Both the position numbers and the translations under genes were made by a program. Shown here in pieces: positions 1 through 10,333 of a DNA stretch of 12,777 bases. The notes under the pieces were generated by a model. It worked only from the letters and a program-made list of their open reading frames with translations, had not been told where the DNA came from and ran no database searches. This stretch comes from Goniomonas avonlea (lineage: Eukaryota; Cryptophyceae; Goniomonadida; Goniomonadaceae): contig QUTJ01031561.1 in the NCBI GenBank assembly GCA_003573635.1, positions 1 through 12,777 on the forward strand, written 5' to 3'. How positions within the stretch are numbered: position 1 is the first letter of the stretch; each line of letters starts with the position of its first letter.

Positions 1-421
1 AAAAGGGTCACTTTAGTAAGAAACACCCTATTTTTTTGCCAAGCCTTNAGTGTTTCTTACTTTCATACCCCCGGGTCAACTATTTTTGGATAGCCTTGTT
101 TCTTACTTTTAGTGTTTCTTACTTTTGGTATTTTACTGTATGCAAGGTCAGGGATAAAATAATTTTCGGTTTTTGGGATTCTCAAAAAGTTATTTAAAAA
201 TACTTTAAAAATATTTGATTGTGAAGCACGCCCCGAGCGGCATCTGAAGCGGCTCAGAACTTTCCGACCCCCCCCTAGCAGCTGAGATATGGTCGATAAC
301 GTAATTATAGTGAAATTTGCCATTTTTGATCTGTGGCACTCACTTCGACGCCAACTGACAGATAGTATGTGTACCAATCAGTTATCTCTGTCAAATCTCT
401 ATACAACCCAGTATTTTTCTC
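1..421. other. AT-rich 5' flank, no gene seen
   Basis: No reading frame here looks like protein. The first 200 bases are AT-rich compared with the rest of the window and carry several copies of GTGTTTCTTACTTTT or close variants. The stretch from about 200 to 421 has a short C-run at 269-277 and then leads directly into the start codon at 422, so it may contain the promoter and 5' UTR of the downstream gene. I see no convincing TATA box. One ambiguous base (n) is present at position 48. Confidence 0.5.
15..126. repeat. Inverted plus direct short repeat cluster
   Basis: AGTAAGAAACAC at 15-26 is the exact reverse complement of GTGTTTCTTACT at 50-61 (12-bp arms, 23-nt spacer). The right-arm motif recurs in direct orientation at 97-110 and 112-126. 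This could be the edge of a dispersed repeat that extends to the left of the window, or a local duplication. The n at position 48 lies between the two arms. Confidence 0.6.
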
Positions 422-1907
422 ATGGCGCAAGCCAACCCAAGGATCGCCCAATTCAACAAAGACAACAACCACCCCGATGGGCTGCTCAACGCGGGAATGT
501 TGATTAAGCTGGTTTTTTACAGTTTGAAACACGCTTGGATCTACATGGCCATCGGGAGACCCCGGTGCCGACCGATGGCCCGCCTTGACGATCCATTCAC
601 ACACTGGATGATTCCGAACTTGGTCGCGTTCTTCCTCTCTGCTGGGTCCTTTATCATTGGTGCGCATTTCCAGCCAAGTATTGTCGGCACGGTTTTCACA
701 TTGTTGGGTGTCTTCTTCGTTTTTTTCGGGTGCTTGCCCTGCCTCGTCGCTCCTTGCGCACTGAGCCGGGTCTGCTTGTCCCCAAAGCGCCCAAATGCCC
801 AGCTTTCCTCGTTGCCACACTTGGCAGAGGAAGGACATCCGCTGTGCCCGTATTGGAAGAAGACCAAACTGGTCGAATACGTTCCAGAGCAGGTCTGGGT
901 CGCTCAGATGCCCCTCGTGTTCGCAGGGATGCAGCTCGGTGCCCGCATGACCGTTGTGCGGCTCAATCAGGGAAGCGGTGATCTAGTGGTGTACTCCCCG
1001 GTTCAGGTACCTTTGTCCCTGTTCGTCCCTGAGTTGACTGCTGGTGCAGCCCGACGAGGATCTTCTGGACAGTGTACGGGCCCTGGGCACGGTGCGACAC
1101 ATCGTTGCGCCGAACCTGATCCACCATCTCTTTGTTTCGGACTGGCTCGTTGCATTTCCAGATGCCAAGGTCTTCGCAGCCCCTGGTCCGTCTTTGGTGA
1201 TGGAAAAGGTCCCACTTACTCCTCTGCAGGCCTTGCCGCTCGCCGACCTGACCTTGACATCTCAAAAACTCTTGAACCTGGGGCGTCCGGTCCATGGCCA
1301 GCGTCGAAAGACCTTCATTTTGTTGTCACTGAAGGCCATACTTTCCTGCACGAGGTGCGTAGAGCTCCCTGTGGAGGCAGTGTACCATGGTTCGACAACG
1401 GAGTAAGTGTCCCTGCAGGTTGTGCTCTACCACCAGCCATCCGGGACCGTGTGTGCCTGCGACCTTCTGGAGTTTTTCCACTCGGACGACGTCCCGAGTC
1501 CAGTCACTCGTTTCGGCCTGCGATTGTGTGGCATGCTCGACGTGCCAGGAGCACCAGTCGACTTTAAGCTCCTGTATGTGTTTGTGCCTGTCTCGGTCGG
1601 TGCCGTGTCTGTGTCTGCGCCTGTGCCTGGAGCTCTACACAGGCTACTTGCGCAAGCTCTAGTTACCGTTCGATCGCTCACGCACTCCCCTGTAATATCG
1701 GCGCCTGTTTCCTCCCTCGATCTCTCTCGTGCACACACAAGACACTCACTTCCTTCTACCAGCATTCGTGACAACGTCAAGTTCTTCGATTCTATTAAGA
1801 AAATGTTGCTGTGGGACATCAAACGCATCCTTGTCGCGCACGGCAGGCTTGTCGAAAACGACGCGCGCAGGGCCCTCGTCGAGGCTTTCCAGTATCTGAC
1901 TGGCTAG
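422..1907 (+). CDS. DUF4336 family protein with N-terminal membrane segments (5 exons)
   Basis: Exons 422-1006, 1050-1185, 1230-1354, 1419-1573 and 1763-1907 join in frame to 381 residues ending in TAG. All four introns (43, 44, 64 and 189 nt) are GT...AG. The C-terminal two thirds matches my knowledge of DUF4336, a metallo-beta-lactamase-like family of unknown substrate: it has the run RMTVVRL, then HIVAPNLIHHLF, a FAAPG turn created across intron 2, an EVVLYHQPS strand created across intron 3, and the terminal WDIKRILVAHG motif. Residues about 62-82 and 85-114 are strongly hydrophobic, so the protein is probably membrane-anchored by its N-terminal extension, which typical DUF4336 proteins lack as far as I know. 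The start at 422 is the first ATG of the open frame; no upstream exon was found, but one cannot be excluded. Family assignment is firm; the reaction is unknown. Confidence 0.85.
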
Positions 1908-2076
1908 GGTCTCCTATATCTAACTCAGCTATCCACTTATTCTGACTGGCCTAGCTTTTCAGTATTGTCAACGTCGGCATCAAGGACCGGCTGAACGTCG
2001 CCGTGTGTGGACGATAGAGAGATCAAAATTTTGATTTACTGGGAACTCAGTGTTTGTGCTCCTGCGCCACAGTGTC

Positions 2077-2343
2077 GTGCTCCTTACGGCCTGTGTCTGC
2101 GCCGCTGTGTCTGTGCTCCTTGCGGCCTGCCCCTGCGCCGCTGTGTCTGTGCCCCTTACGGCCTGCCCCTGCGCCGCTGTGTCTGTGCTCCTTACGGCCT
2201 GCGTCTGCGCCGCTGTGTCTGTGCTCCTTGCGGCCTGCGTCTGCGCCGCTGTGTCTGTGCTCCTTACGGCCTGCGTCTTTGCGGCCTGCGTCTGCGCCGC
2301 TGTGTCTGTGCTCCTTACGGCCTGCGTCTGCCACTGTGTGCCA
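2077..2343. repeat. 36-bp minisatellite, seven units
   Basis: Units begin at 2077, 2113, 2149, 2185, 2221, 2257 and 2308, most starting GTGCTCCTTACGGCCTG and ending CGCCGCTGTGTCT. The sixth unit is 51 nt because it contains an internal 15-nt partial duplication, and the seventh decays at its 3' end. A partial unit precedes the array at about 2049-2076. Units differ mainly at A/G in CTTACGG/CTTGCGG and at CTGCGTCTG/CTGCCCCTG. Since 36 is a multiple of 3, several frames stay open, but the predicted cysteine-rich repeat peptides have no other support. Confidence 0.9.
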
Positions 2344-2408
2344 TGCGTGCTTGGCGTTCCCTGATTTTGGTGTTCTCCGGGTTCAAGTTCAAGGAGTTCA
2401 AGAAGTTC

Positions 2409-2483
2409 AAGGACGGTTTGAAAGTTCAAGGAATTCGCAGTAACTTTTGAACTGCGAATTCCTTGAACTTTCAAACCGTCCTT
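2409..2483. repeat. Perfect 33-bp-arm inverted repeat (hairpin)
   Basis: The left arm at 2409-2441 (AAGGACGGTTTGAAAG... to ...TTCGCAGT) is exactly complementary to the right arm at 2451-2483, with a 9-nt loop at 2442-2450. It would fold into a very stable hairpin in RNA or single-stranded DNA. No flanking target-site duplication is obvious. It is the centre of a wider family of the same sequence continuing to 2560. Confidence 0.9.
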
Positions 2484-2560
2484 TCGCAGTCAAACTTTTG
2501 AACTGCGAATTCCTTGAACCGTATGTCAGGACGGTTTGAAAGTTCAAGGAACTCGCACTT
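2484..2560. repeat. Diverged second copy of the hairpin family
   Basis: CTGCGAATTCCTTGAAC (within 2499-2519) repeats the start of the right arm of the preceding hairpin. AGGACGGTTTGAAAGTTCAA... at 2528-2558 repeats the left arm with one mismatch (GAACTCGC for GAATTCGC). The two halves are again inverted to each other, but the pairing is shorter. The arms therefore alternate in orientation across about 150 bp, which suggests duplication by template switching or a nested foldback element. Confidence 0.75.
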
Positions 2561-2947
2561 CAAAAAGGTTCAAAAAGTTTTAGAATATGGACGCGTAAGC
2601 CGTGTACGAGGAGCATCGCTCGATCTCAACGAGCCAGGCAACTGCAGACGAGCAACAAGGAGCAACACTCAAACACACAAACACGGACAGGCACACACTC
2701 ATCGGAGTCAAAGCAGTGTATTCTTGTGTCAAGGCCAGGTTCCGGTTCTCGTTATATACATCCGCCTAACCCATATGTACCTGCTCTACACCCAAGGCAT
2801 GAAACCCAAAAGTCCTGACCAGTCAACGCTCTTGCCTCCTGAAACCCAGACGTGCCCGCACGCCCTCCAACACTCCCGAACACAACCGCACTGAACACAA
2901 CCCACGCACCCGAACTCGCACGTGTGTACTCCATTCAGCACTCCCAA

Positions 2948-2964
2948 ACACACACACACACACA
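2948..2964. repeat. (CA)n microsatellite
   Basis: An uninterrupted run of CA dinucleotides in the convergent spacer; nothing else of note is attached to it. Confidence 0.85.
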
Positions 2965-3078
2965 CCAAATCGGATTGACAGAGTAACGTTCTCCAGGCAA
3001 CCATCATGCACCGCACACACCAAGCCCACGGAAAGCCATGCTCGGGCTTGACGGCCGATATGGGGCGTGTGGCGGGTT

Positions 3079-4676
3079 TTAGGGAGACACAGGTCCCGGG
3101 GGGACACGCGTGCAAATTTCTTGAGCGAGCCTGTGGAAGTCGCCGCCTGCCTTGACCAGGCGCACCTACGATGTGCAGTCAACGCCTGCTTGCAGACACC
3201 ACCACAGTTGCGAGAGCAGTCCACACTGCATAAGAAAGTGCCGAAATACCGCGCCTTCGCGACACACAAATGCTATCATCAGAAAGCCAACAAGAACAAA
3301 CCTGTGCGGACAGGGTCTTGGAGTCGATCAGGTCGCCGAAAGGCACATAGCGCAGGTCGAGCTGCCCAGTGACGCTGACCATCACGCCATCAAGCTTGGT
3401 TTCGGTGAGACACCGACCAGCTCCCAGGCCAAGCTGCGACCCCAGGACCACGTCGAATGCGTGCGGCGCCGCACAGCGAGATTCGTAGCCGAGCTGTGGG
3501 GATTGTTTGAGGAGCGGCGTGATGGCGGGGTGCGGACATACAAACTAAAAAAAAAAGGGACAAAAAAGGGCACCTGAACTCCGGTGATTTTCTTAGCAGT
3601 GCCCACACGTTCAAGATACCGAGCGCTCGCCTTCCGAGCCACCAGCCTGCTGAGGTCCAGTTGTGCCAGGGAAACCTGGGGGCGTTAGTGCATTGAATCG
3701 TGTGTGCGTCGCGAAAACACACCTGGCCAGACTCGTTCCGAACAGCGCTGGTATCCTTTTCGGGGAGCATTTCTGCAATGCCCTCTGCGAGCACAACACA
3801 CCCATACGTCTTGCCAGACTTGGCGCGAGTAAGAATCAAGTCAACGATGCGGTCGGCAAGCGCGTCGAGGTCGAGGCGAATGTCAGTGTGGGTTTCCCCA
3901 GTGACAGGGTTGGTGATGACTTCATGGGTGGCCAAAGGTCCGACAACGTCTTCACACGCAACGACCATGTGCGCTTCTCCAGCAATCGACGCGCCGTACG
4001 CCAACCAGCCGGCGGTGCGGCCCATTGTCTCGACCACAAAATAACTTTGGGTACACATTGCATCCGCGCGCAGATTTTGGAGCTCCTCGGCAATGGTTCC
4101 GACAGCAGTGAAAAAGCCAAAAGTGAAGTCGATGCCGGAATAGTCATTGTCAATAGTCTTTGGGACGTGGACGACGCGCACGCGCTTGGCGTCAGGAGGC
4201 AGGCGCTTCTGGTACTCGTACACGTAGTTCGCGGTCCTGAGAGTGCCATCACCGCCAATAGAAATAATTGCGTCCAGCTTGAGTTCCATCAACGAGTTAT
4301 ACACATTCTTGAGGTCCCCAGTCTTCGAGGGATCGTCGAGGTCGGTCGACGTTTTGATGCCGCGGCCGGGTCCAGTGCGAGAGGTGCCAATAACAATCCC
4401 ACGGCTGTTCCTGAGGCCCCACAGGTCTCTGCTCTCGAAAATCATATAGTGCTCGCCTTCCACAAGCGGCCTCGTGTCTTTGACCAGGGTGGAGTAGCCG
4501 TGCATGATCCCGACCACCTCGATGCCAAGCCGGCGCAGCGAGCTGGCCGCGACAGAGATGACAGAGTTTGCACCCGGCGCCGGACCACCTGCAAACACAA
4601 TCCCGACACGCTTGATCTCGGGGCGCTCTTCCACGGGCAGCGCCTCGGCTGCTGCACTCCCACCTAGCGCGGCCAT
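3079..4676 (-). CDS. Phosphofructokinase, PPi-PFK-like (clade X), 4 exons
   Basis: Reading leftward, exons 4676-3723, 3675-3574, 3493-3302 and 3165-3079 join in phase 0 into 444 residues ending in TAA. The introns are 47, 80 and 136 nt. It phosphorylates fructose 6-phosphate to fructose 1,6-bisphosphate in glycolysis, normally in the cytosol. Visible motifs are GGPAPG (30-35) in the phosphate-binding loop, GGDGT (141-145), PKTIDND (172-178) with the catalytic aspartates, MGRTAGW (218-224) and LAEG (296-299). Splicing restores the family's C-terminal blocks: a KITGVQ-LGYESRC junction, AFDVVLGSQLG, DGVMVSVTGQ, and a last exon with DFHRLAQEI. The lysine in PKTIDND is typical of the PPi-type lineage, but glycine in GGDGT, where PPi enzymes have GGDD, predicts ATP as donor. 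The length is normal for the clade. The start ATG at 4676 opens the frame 20-odd residues before the first conserved strand. The gene is divergent from GMP reductase, 179 bp away. Confidence 0.92.
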
Positions 4677-4855
4677 GTTTTGGAAGAAGGTCCGAGTTTG
4701 GTCTCGTCAGGTCCAACTTCTCCCCTTATGGGGGGCGACCCGCCTCGCATGCTCGAGGGGGCAGGGTCGGAGAAACCACGGCAAATTCTCCGACAGAATC
4801 GCAATCTGATCCGAAATTGCGAACCCGACGACTTCTGGCTCGCTCATTTTCGCGG
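4677..4855. promoter_or_regulatory. Divergent promoter between phosphofructokinase and GMP reductase
   Basis: Only 179 bp separates the two start codons, so both promoters and 5' UTRs must lie here. It contains a 9-bp inverted repeat (GTCGGAGAA at 4766-4774, TTCTCCGAC at 4786-4794, 11-nt spacer). A second inverted repeat of 7 bp follows (TCGCAAT at 4799-4805, ATTGCGA at 4816-4822, 10-nt spacer). No TATA box is evident. The regulatory role is inferred from position and symmetry only. Confidence 0.55.
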
Positions 4856-7061
<2,206 letters not shown>

Positions 7062-7122
7062 ACTGACTTGCTGCGGGTTGGGAGCCGGCGACAACATCGC
7101 CTCGCGTCACCAGGTCGACCAG

Positions 7123-7182
7123 GGTGAATTCTGGTGAATTCTGGTGATTTTTGGTGAGTTTTGGTGAATTGTGGTGAAAATT
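7123..7182. repeat. 10-bp tandem repeat, six units
   Basis: Six consecutive 10-nt units begin with GGTGAATTCT and decay through GGTGATTTTT, GGTGAGTTTT and GGTGAATTGT to GGTGAAAATT. The array starts 61 nt after the GMP reductase stop codon, so it is probably in its 3' UTR or just beyond. Confidence 0.9.
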
Positions 7183-7624
7183 GGCTTCGGCTTGTGGGGG
7201 CCCCGGGGTTCGTCTCCCAGTTGGGTCCGTGGCGCGCGGGTCAATTTGAAATCAAACATAAACGCGAGCGCCGAAAAACTTGAAAACTTACTGAGCAGTG
7301 TAAAAGTGGAGCTATCGAGGACGCGTGACAGGGGTTTGGTACAGCAATTGAATTGTGTCGTCCCCCGGGGCGGATAACAAGTAGCTCAGTGAGACTAAAC
7401 ATCAAAACTTGTCCCAGCCCTCGAACGAGGCAAGGTCGAGCGCTCAGGACTCAATTACCGGTACTAGTGCGCCGAGTTCTCACCACCCATCACGTTGTTG
7501 AGCAGCTGTTGCCTGGACCGCAACCAAGCTGTCACAGTGTATCGACTAGTGTGACTGAGTCTCCACACTACTCAGTGACTATTACTCTCTCTTCTCAGGC
7601 TCTTCTGAGACTCTTACACAGTGC

Positions 7625-7673
7625 CACACACACACACACACACACACACATGTGCGAGAGAGAGAGAGAGAGA
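7625..7673. repeat. Compound (CA)n-(GA)n microsatellite
   Basis: A CA run from about 7625 to 7650 is followed, after TGTGC, by a GA run to about 7673. It sits in the large spacer and does not lie near a recognised splice site. Confidence 0.9.
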
Positions 7674-8659
7674 AAGATCTATAATCGGATTCTGGACTGC
7701 AAAATGAGAATCAGAGCAGCGGAGCTCGCATGGGAGCGCCATCGCCGATCAATCGTTGCTCGGAACAGGCCCGGGGTTTCAACCGGTATATACTGTTTGG
7801 CTGGGAGAGGGATCTTGCTACGTCCTCAACTCGGACATCGGGAGGTTGGGGAGTCACTATGTGTGGTCGAGTTCGGTTGGTTGTATGGGTTACTGTAGCA
7901 GCCCCGGCATCCGGGGGCCTCGCAGTGGCAGTGGTGACGGCGCGATCAAGACGCGGGCCACAGGCTGAGGCTCCAGGTTAATTGTACTAATTGTGAGTCT
8001 CGAAATAGCCTGAAAAGCTGCGAAAGTGAGAAAAACTAATTTTACTTGAATATGAAATTCACGAAAATGAAATCATCTTTGACGAGCCTTGGAGATTACA
8101 AGTGCAGATGCAGCGGTCAGTCCCGATTGACTCGGAATGTTGATCAAAGTTGGCATCACCGTGTAATTATATACGCCCAGCGGCCACAATCCAAGCTACC
8201 GCGATATCGGCCCCGAATGGGGTCTCCCGGCCCAGCGGGCTGTACCTTGTACCCGGTCAGTGCTCTGTGCTCCCTTTATATTCAGTCTACAGTGTGGAAC
8301 TTCCACCCACTTCATGGGGAAGCTCACGTTTCCCTGAAACTGTCTGTCTGTGTCGCTCGCGCGTGTTTGCTGTGCCTCTCTTAGTGGAACTGGGAGGGAA
8401 TCAGCCACTTGGTGGTCTCGCTCCAATTTCAATCCTGGACCAATCCACTGGCATCCACAAGAACATTGGCTATCTTCATTGGAAAAATCATTGACAATAA
8501 TTTTAGCACATACTGGTAGATCTTCTGATCATCTTCAGGCTAGATTGGCTTGTGAGTGTCACGGCGTATGCCGTGTGGGTGTGGTGGGGGTGGAGTGTAT
8601 AATTGAGTTGGTGCTGAATAGTTAATTGTCAATACTGTGAGGCTCAGCCCCAAGTCGCA

Positions 8660-8714
8660 GGGGTGTAAGCCCAAGGGTACGTGGGGGTGTAAGCCCCGGC
8701 CCGGAGTACGTGGG
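8660..8714. repeat. Imperfect direct repeat pair
   Basis: GGGGTGTAAGCCC occurs at 8660-8672 and 8684-8696. Each copy is followed by GTACGTGG (8677-8684 and 8706-8713), with the second copy carrying a few extra bases between the two parts. Origin and role are unknown. Confidence 0.7.
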
Positions 8715-8856
8715 AAAGCTCGAAGCCTTTATTCGAAAATGTAAACTAAGATAGTGGTTGAGTGGTTGAGTTAGTGAGTGGTCGGGGCATGTGGTCGAGT
8801 CAGTGGCACTACAGCAGCCTCCAACACTCATCCAGAGTCAGTGACACAGTTGAGGT

Positions 8857-8933
8857 GTGGGTGGGGGGGGGAGAGGGCAGGTGTGTGTGGGGGGAGGGCA
8901 GGTGTGGGAGCCTCAGGGGAGGGAGGGCAGGTG
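8857..8933 (+). repeat. G-rich tract with three AGGGCAGGTG copies
   Basis: AGGGCAGGTG appears at 8874-8883, 8895-8904 and 8924-8933, embedded in runs of three to nine G on the plus strand. The density of G-runs is sufficient for G-quadruplex formation on this strand. Each copy also contains CAG|GTG, which resembles a splice junction, but no coding exon was found around them. Confidence 0.6.
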
Positions 8934-9209
8934 GTGTTGGTGTTGGAGGCGGTGTTGTGGTGTGGCGGTGTGTCCGGCCGAACATACCAGAGCCGCTCTG
9001 CAGCTTCCTAGGCCGTGCTTGAATACTCTCGATCTAGCTCTCTCTAGTCTATTTGCACTCGATCCGAAACCGGACTAACTATTTCAGGCCATGGAGCTGG
9101 GCCAGCACCACCCGAATCTACACATGCAGGATAGACGTGATCCGTCATTTCTGGTCTTTAGTGCCACAGTTGCCCTTGCTGCTGCGTGTGTTCCTAGGTG
9201 CTTGATTAA

Positions 9210-9210
<1 letters not shown>

Positions 9211-9247
<37 letters not shown>

Positions 9248-9248
9248 A
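9211..9248 (+). repeat. (CT)n tract upstream of a candidate acceptor
   Basis: An almost pure CT run lies 27 nt before the TGCAG at 9271-9275. It could act as the polypyrimidine tract of an intron in the unresolved gene. Confidence 0.8.
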
Positions 9249-9651
9249 CCACTTTCTCCTCGCACACCCCTGCAGGGCGTTCCGTCGGCCCTCAAGCCGG
9301 ACCACGATTTTTTGAGCTTCTACTCTGAAACCTACATTGCGCACAGAGTCGCTGAAGATATCTGGGGGCATGTTGCCATATATTTTCTACCCTCGCATTG
9401 CTTAATCTTCTTTTTTCGTGGGCCTTGTTCGGCACAGTTCGGGTGTATTGTGTTTGCTCACTCGGTTGGAGCGCTGCTGACTCGCCCGCCTCTCTCGGTG
9501 GCCACCCCATGGGTCGAGTTTGCAATCGAGCCAATTGGCCCAGCCATTTTACCTCCTTGGCAATGTTGGCATTGAGCGTCTTCCAGGTCCTTGGACTGTT
9601 GACGTCACTTCGCAACGGGGTGATGACTCAGAGCCGTTATCTGGTTGTTTT

Positions 9652-9652
9652 C

Positions 9653-9709
<57 letters not shown>

Positions 9710-9730
9710 CTGAGAGAGAGAGAGAGAGAG
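9652..9730 (+). repeat. (GA)n microsatellite
   Basis: About 79 nt of nearly pure GA, interrupted by AAAG near 9667 and CTCTG near 9708. It follows a plausible acceptor (GTTGTTTTCAG, ending 9653), so if exonic it would encode alternating Arg-Glu, but every second dinucleotide is also an AG acceptor candidate. Confidence 0.9.
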
Positions 9731-10085
9731 TATTCAAGCACAATCTGGGTTCTCTCGCATTTGTATTTCGGTCTCAATGGGCCCAAGGTATGTGGAAGGG
9801 GCTGCATCATCTCACCCGGACCCCACTGTGTGCATGAGAGCGCACACCCCGGTGTGATACCGACTTCCTGTTTTTTTGTATGACAACTTCCAGGCAGTGT
9901 TCAGGGCCTTGTGGCGCCGCTCAAAAAACGAACCAAGGGCTACCGCCACCATCAGGAACAGGACCCAGATGAGAAGCACCACCTGGTGCTGCACGTGTTA
10001 CTGCCTTCGCGCATTACACACCGTCCTTCACCCTACCACTATTGTTGGCTCGAAGACACTAACACGAGCCTTCGTACTGTGTTAC

Positions 10086-10162
10086 TGCCTTGGTGCCACT
10101 ATCATTGTCGTTGAGTGTGACCGCCTTGATGCCACTATGACTTGGTGCCACTATCGTTGTAG
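10086..10162. repeat. Degenerate repeat of CCTTGGTGCCACTATC
   Basis: Three copies of CTTGGTGCCACTAT or CTTGATGCCACTAT start at about 10089, 10125 and 10141, two of them followed by CATTGTCG or CGTTGTAG. They lie between the unresolved gene and the PH-domain gene, about 170 bp before the latter's start codon. Confidence 0.6.
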
Positions 10163-10333
10163 CCTTCCACAAAGCCCAAGAAATATAGTGCTCCGACTCC
10201 TCAGACACTCAGCGCCGCCCGGCCCAACGCAGCACAGCGAGGAGGTCGGCCATTGTATGTACTGCCTAGGACACATAGTGACATAGGTACCTACCGAAGG
10301 ACGATATCGTTTCAAATCGAGGCCGCCGGAGAA

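Larger units (their letters stand above)
1908..3078. other. Convergent intergenic spacer, repeat-rich
   Basis: This lies between the stop codons of two genes that face each other. It holds a 36-bp minisatellite, a GTTCAA-rich stretch (about 2380-2412), a hairpin family and a CA microsatellite. The long open frames across it on both strands come from repeat periodicity divisible by three and look nothing like conserved protein. Both flanking genes need 3' UTRs and poly(A) signals here, but I saw no clear AATAAA next to either stop codon. Confidence 0.7.
7062..9090. other. 2-kb spacer, no credible gene found
   Basis: No conserved protein segment or consistent exon chain could be read on either strand. 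The open frames present are short, disagree in frame, and show no recognisable motif. The contents are a 10-bp tandem repeat, a CA/GA compound microsatellite, a direct repeat near 8660-8714 and a G-rich tract near 8857-8933. The GMP reductase 3' UTR must begin here, but no clear poly(A) signal follows its stop codon. A poorly conserved gene or a non-coding RNA cannot be ruled out. Confidence 0.5.
9091..10113 (+). other. Possible multi-exon membrane-protein gene, unresolved
   Basis: Several pieces look like exons but I could not link them into one certain model. ATG at 9091 in a good context (GGCCATGG) opens a frame with a hydrophobic segment (FLVFSATVALAAAC). A CT-rich intron-like stretch ends in TGCAG at 9275 and is followed by protein-like sequence (LSFYSETYIAHRVAEDIWG, about 9315-9371). 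The obvious donor at 9198 puts this in the wrong phase; only a weak donor at 9190 keeps the frame. Further right, SLAMLALSVFQVLGLL reads like a membrane helix. An exon ending at 9787 with a GTATGT donor joins in phase to 9894, giving the basic stretch LKKRTKGYRHH and running to a TGA at 10112-10114. I do not recognise the family; it could equally be a decayed gene. Confidence 0.25.

Noticed and set aside
2007-2474. Cysteine-rich or His/Arg-rich repeat proteins encoded across the minisatellite on either strand
   Set aside because: The 36-nt period keeps several frames open at once on both strands, which is expected of any such array. There are no splice signals, conserved motifs or non-repeat coding sequence attached to them.
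3663-4667. 334-residue open frame on the plus strand antisense to phosphofructokinase
   Set aside because: It is the shadow of the conserved minus-strand gene, whose spliced product matches a known family throughout; the antisense frame has no family features.
7200-7450. Possible tRNA (TAGCTCAGTGAG at 7381-7392 resembles an A box; GGTTCGTCTCC at 7207-7217 resembles a B box)
   Set aside because: The B-box-like motif lies upstream of the A-box-like one, and no cloverleaf with paired acceptor and anticodon arms could be formed.
7756-7968. 70-residue open frame containing GEGSCYVLNSDIGRL, faintly like a glycosyltransferase GYVLS-type motif
   Set aside because: The resemblance is limited to a few residues. 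Neighbouring frames are equally open, no compatible flanking exon was found, and the other family motifs are absent.
8046-8494. Overlapping open frames of 112 and 114 residues in the large spacer
   Set aside because: Neither shows a recognisable domain, and they overlap in different frames in sequence with no clear splice structure.
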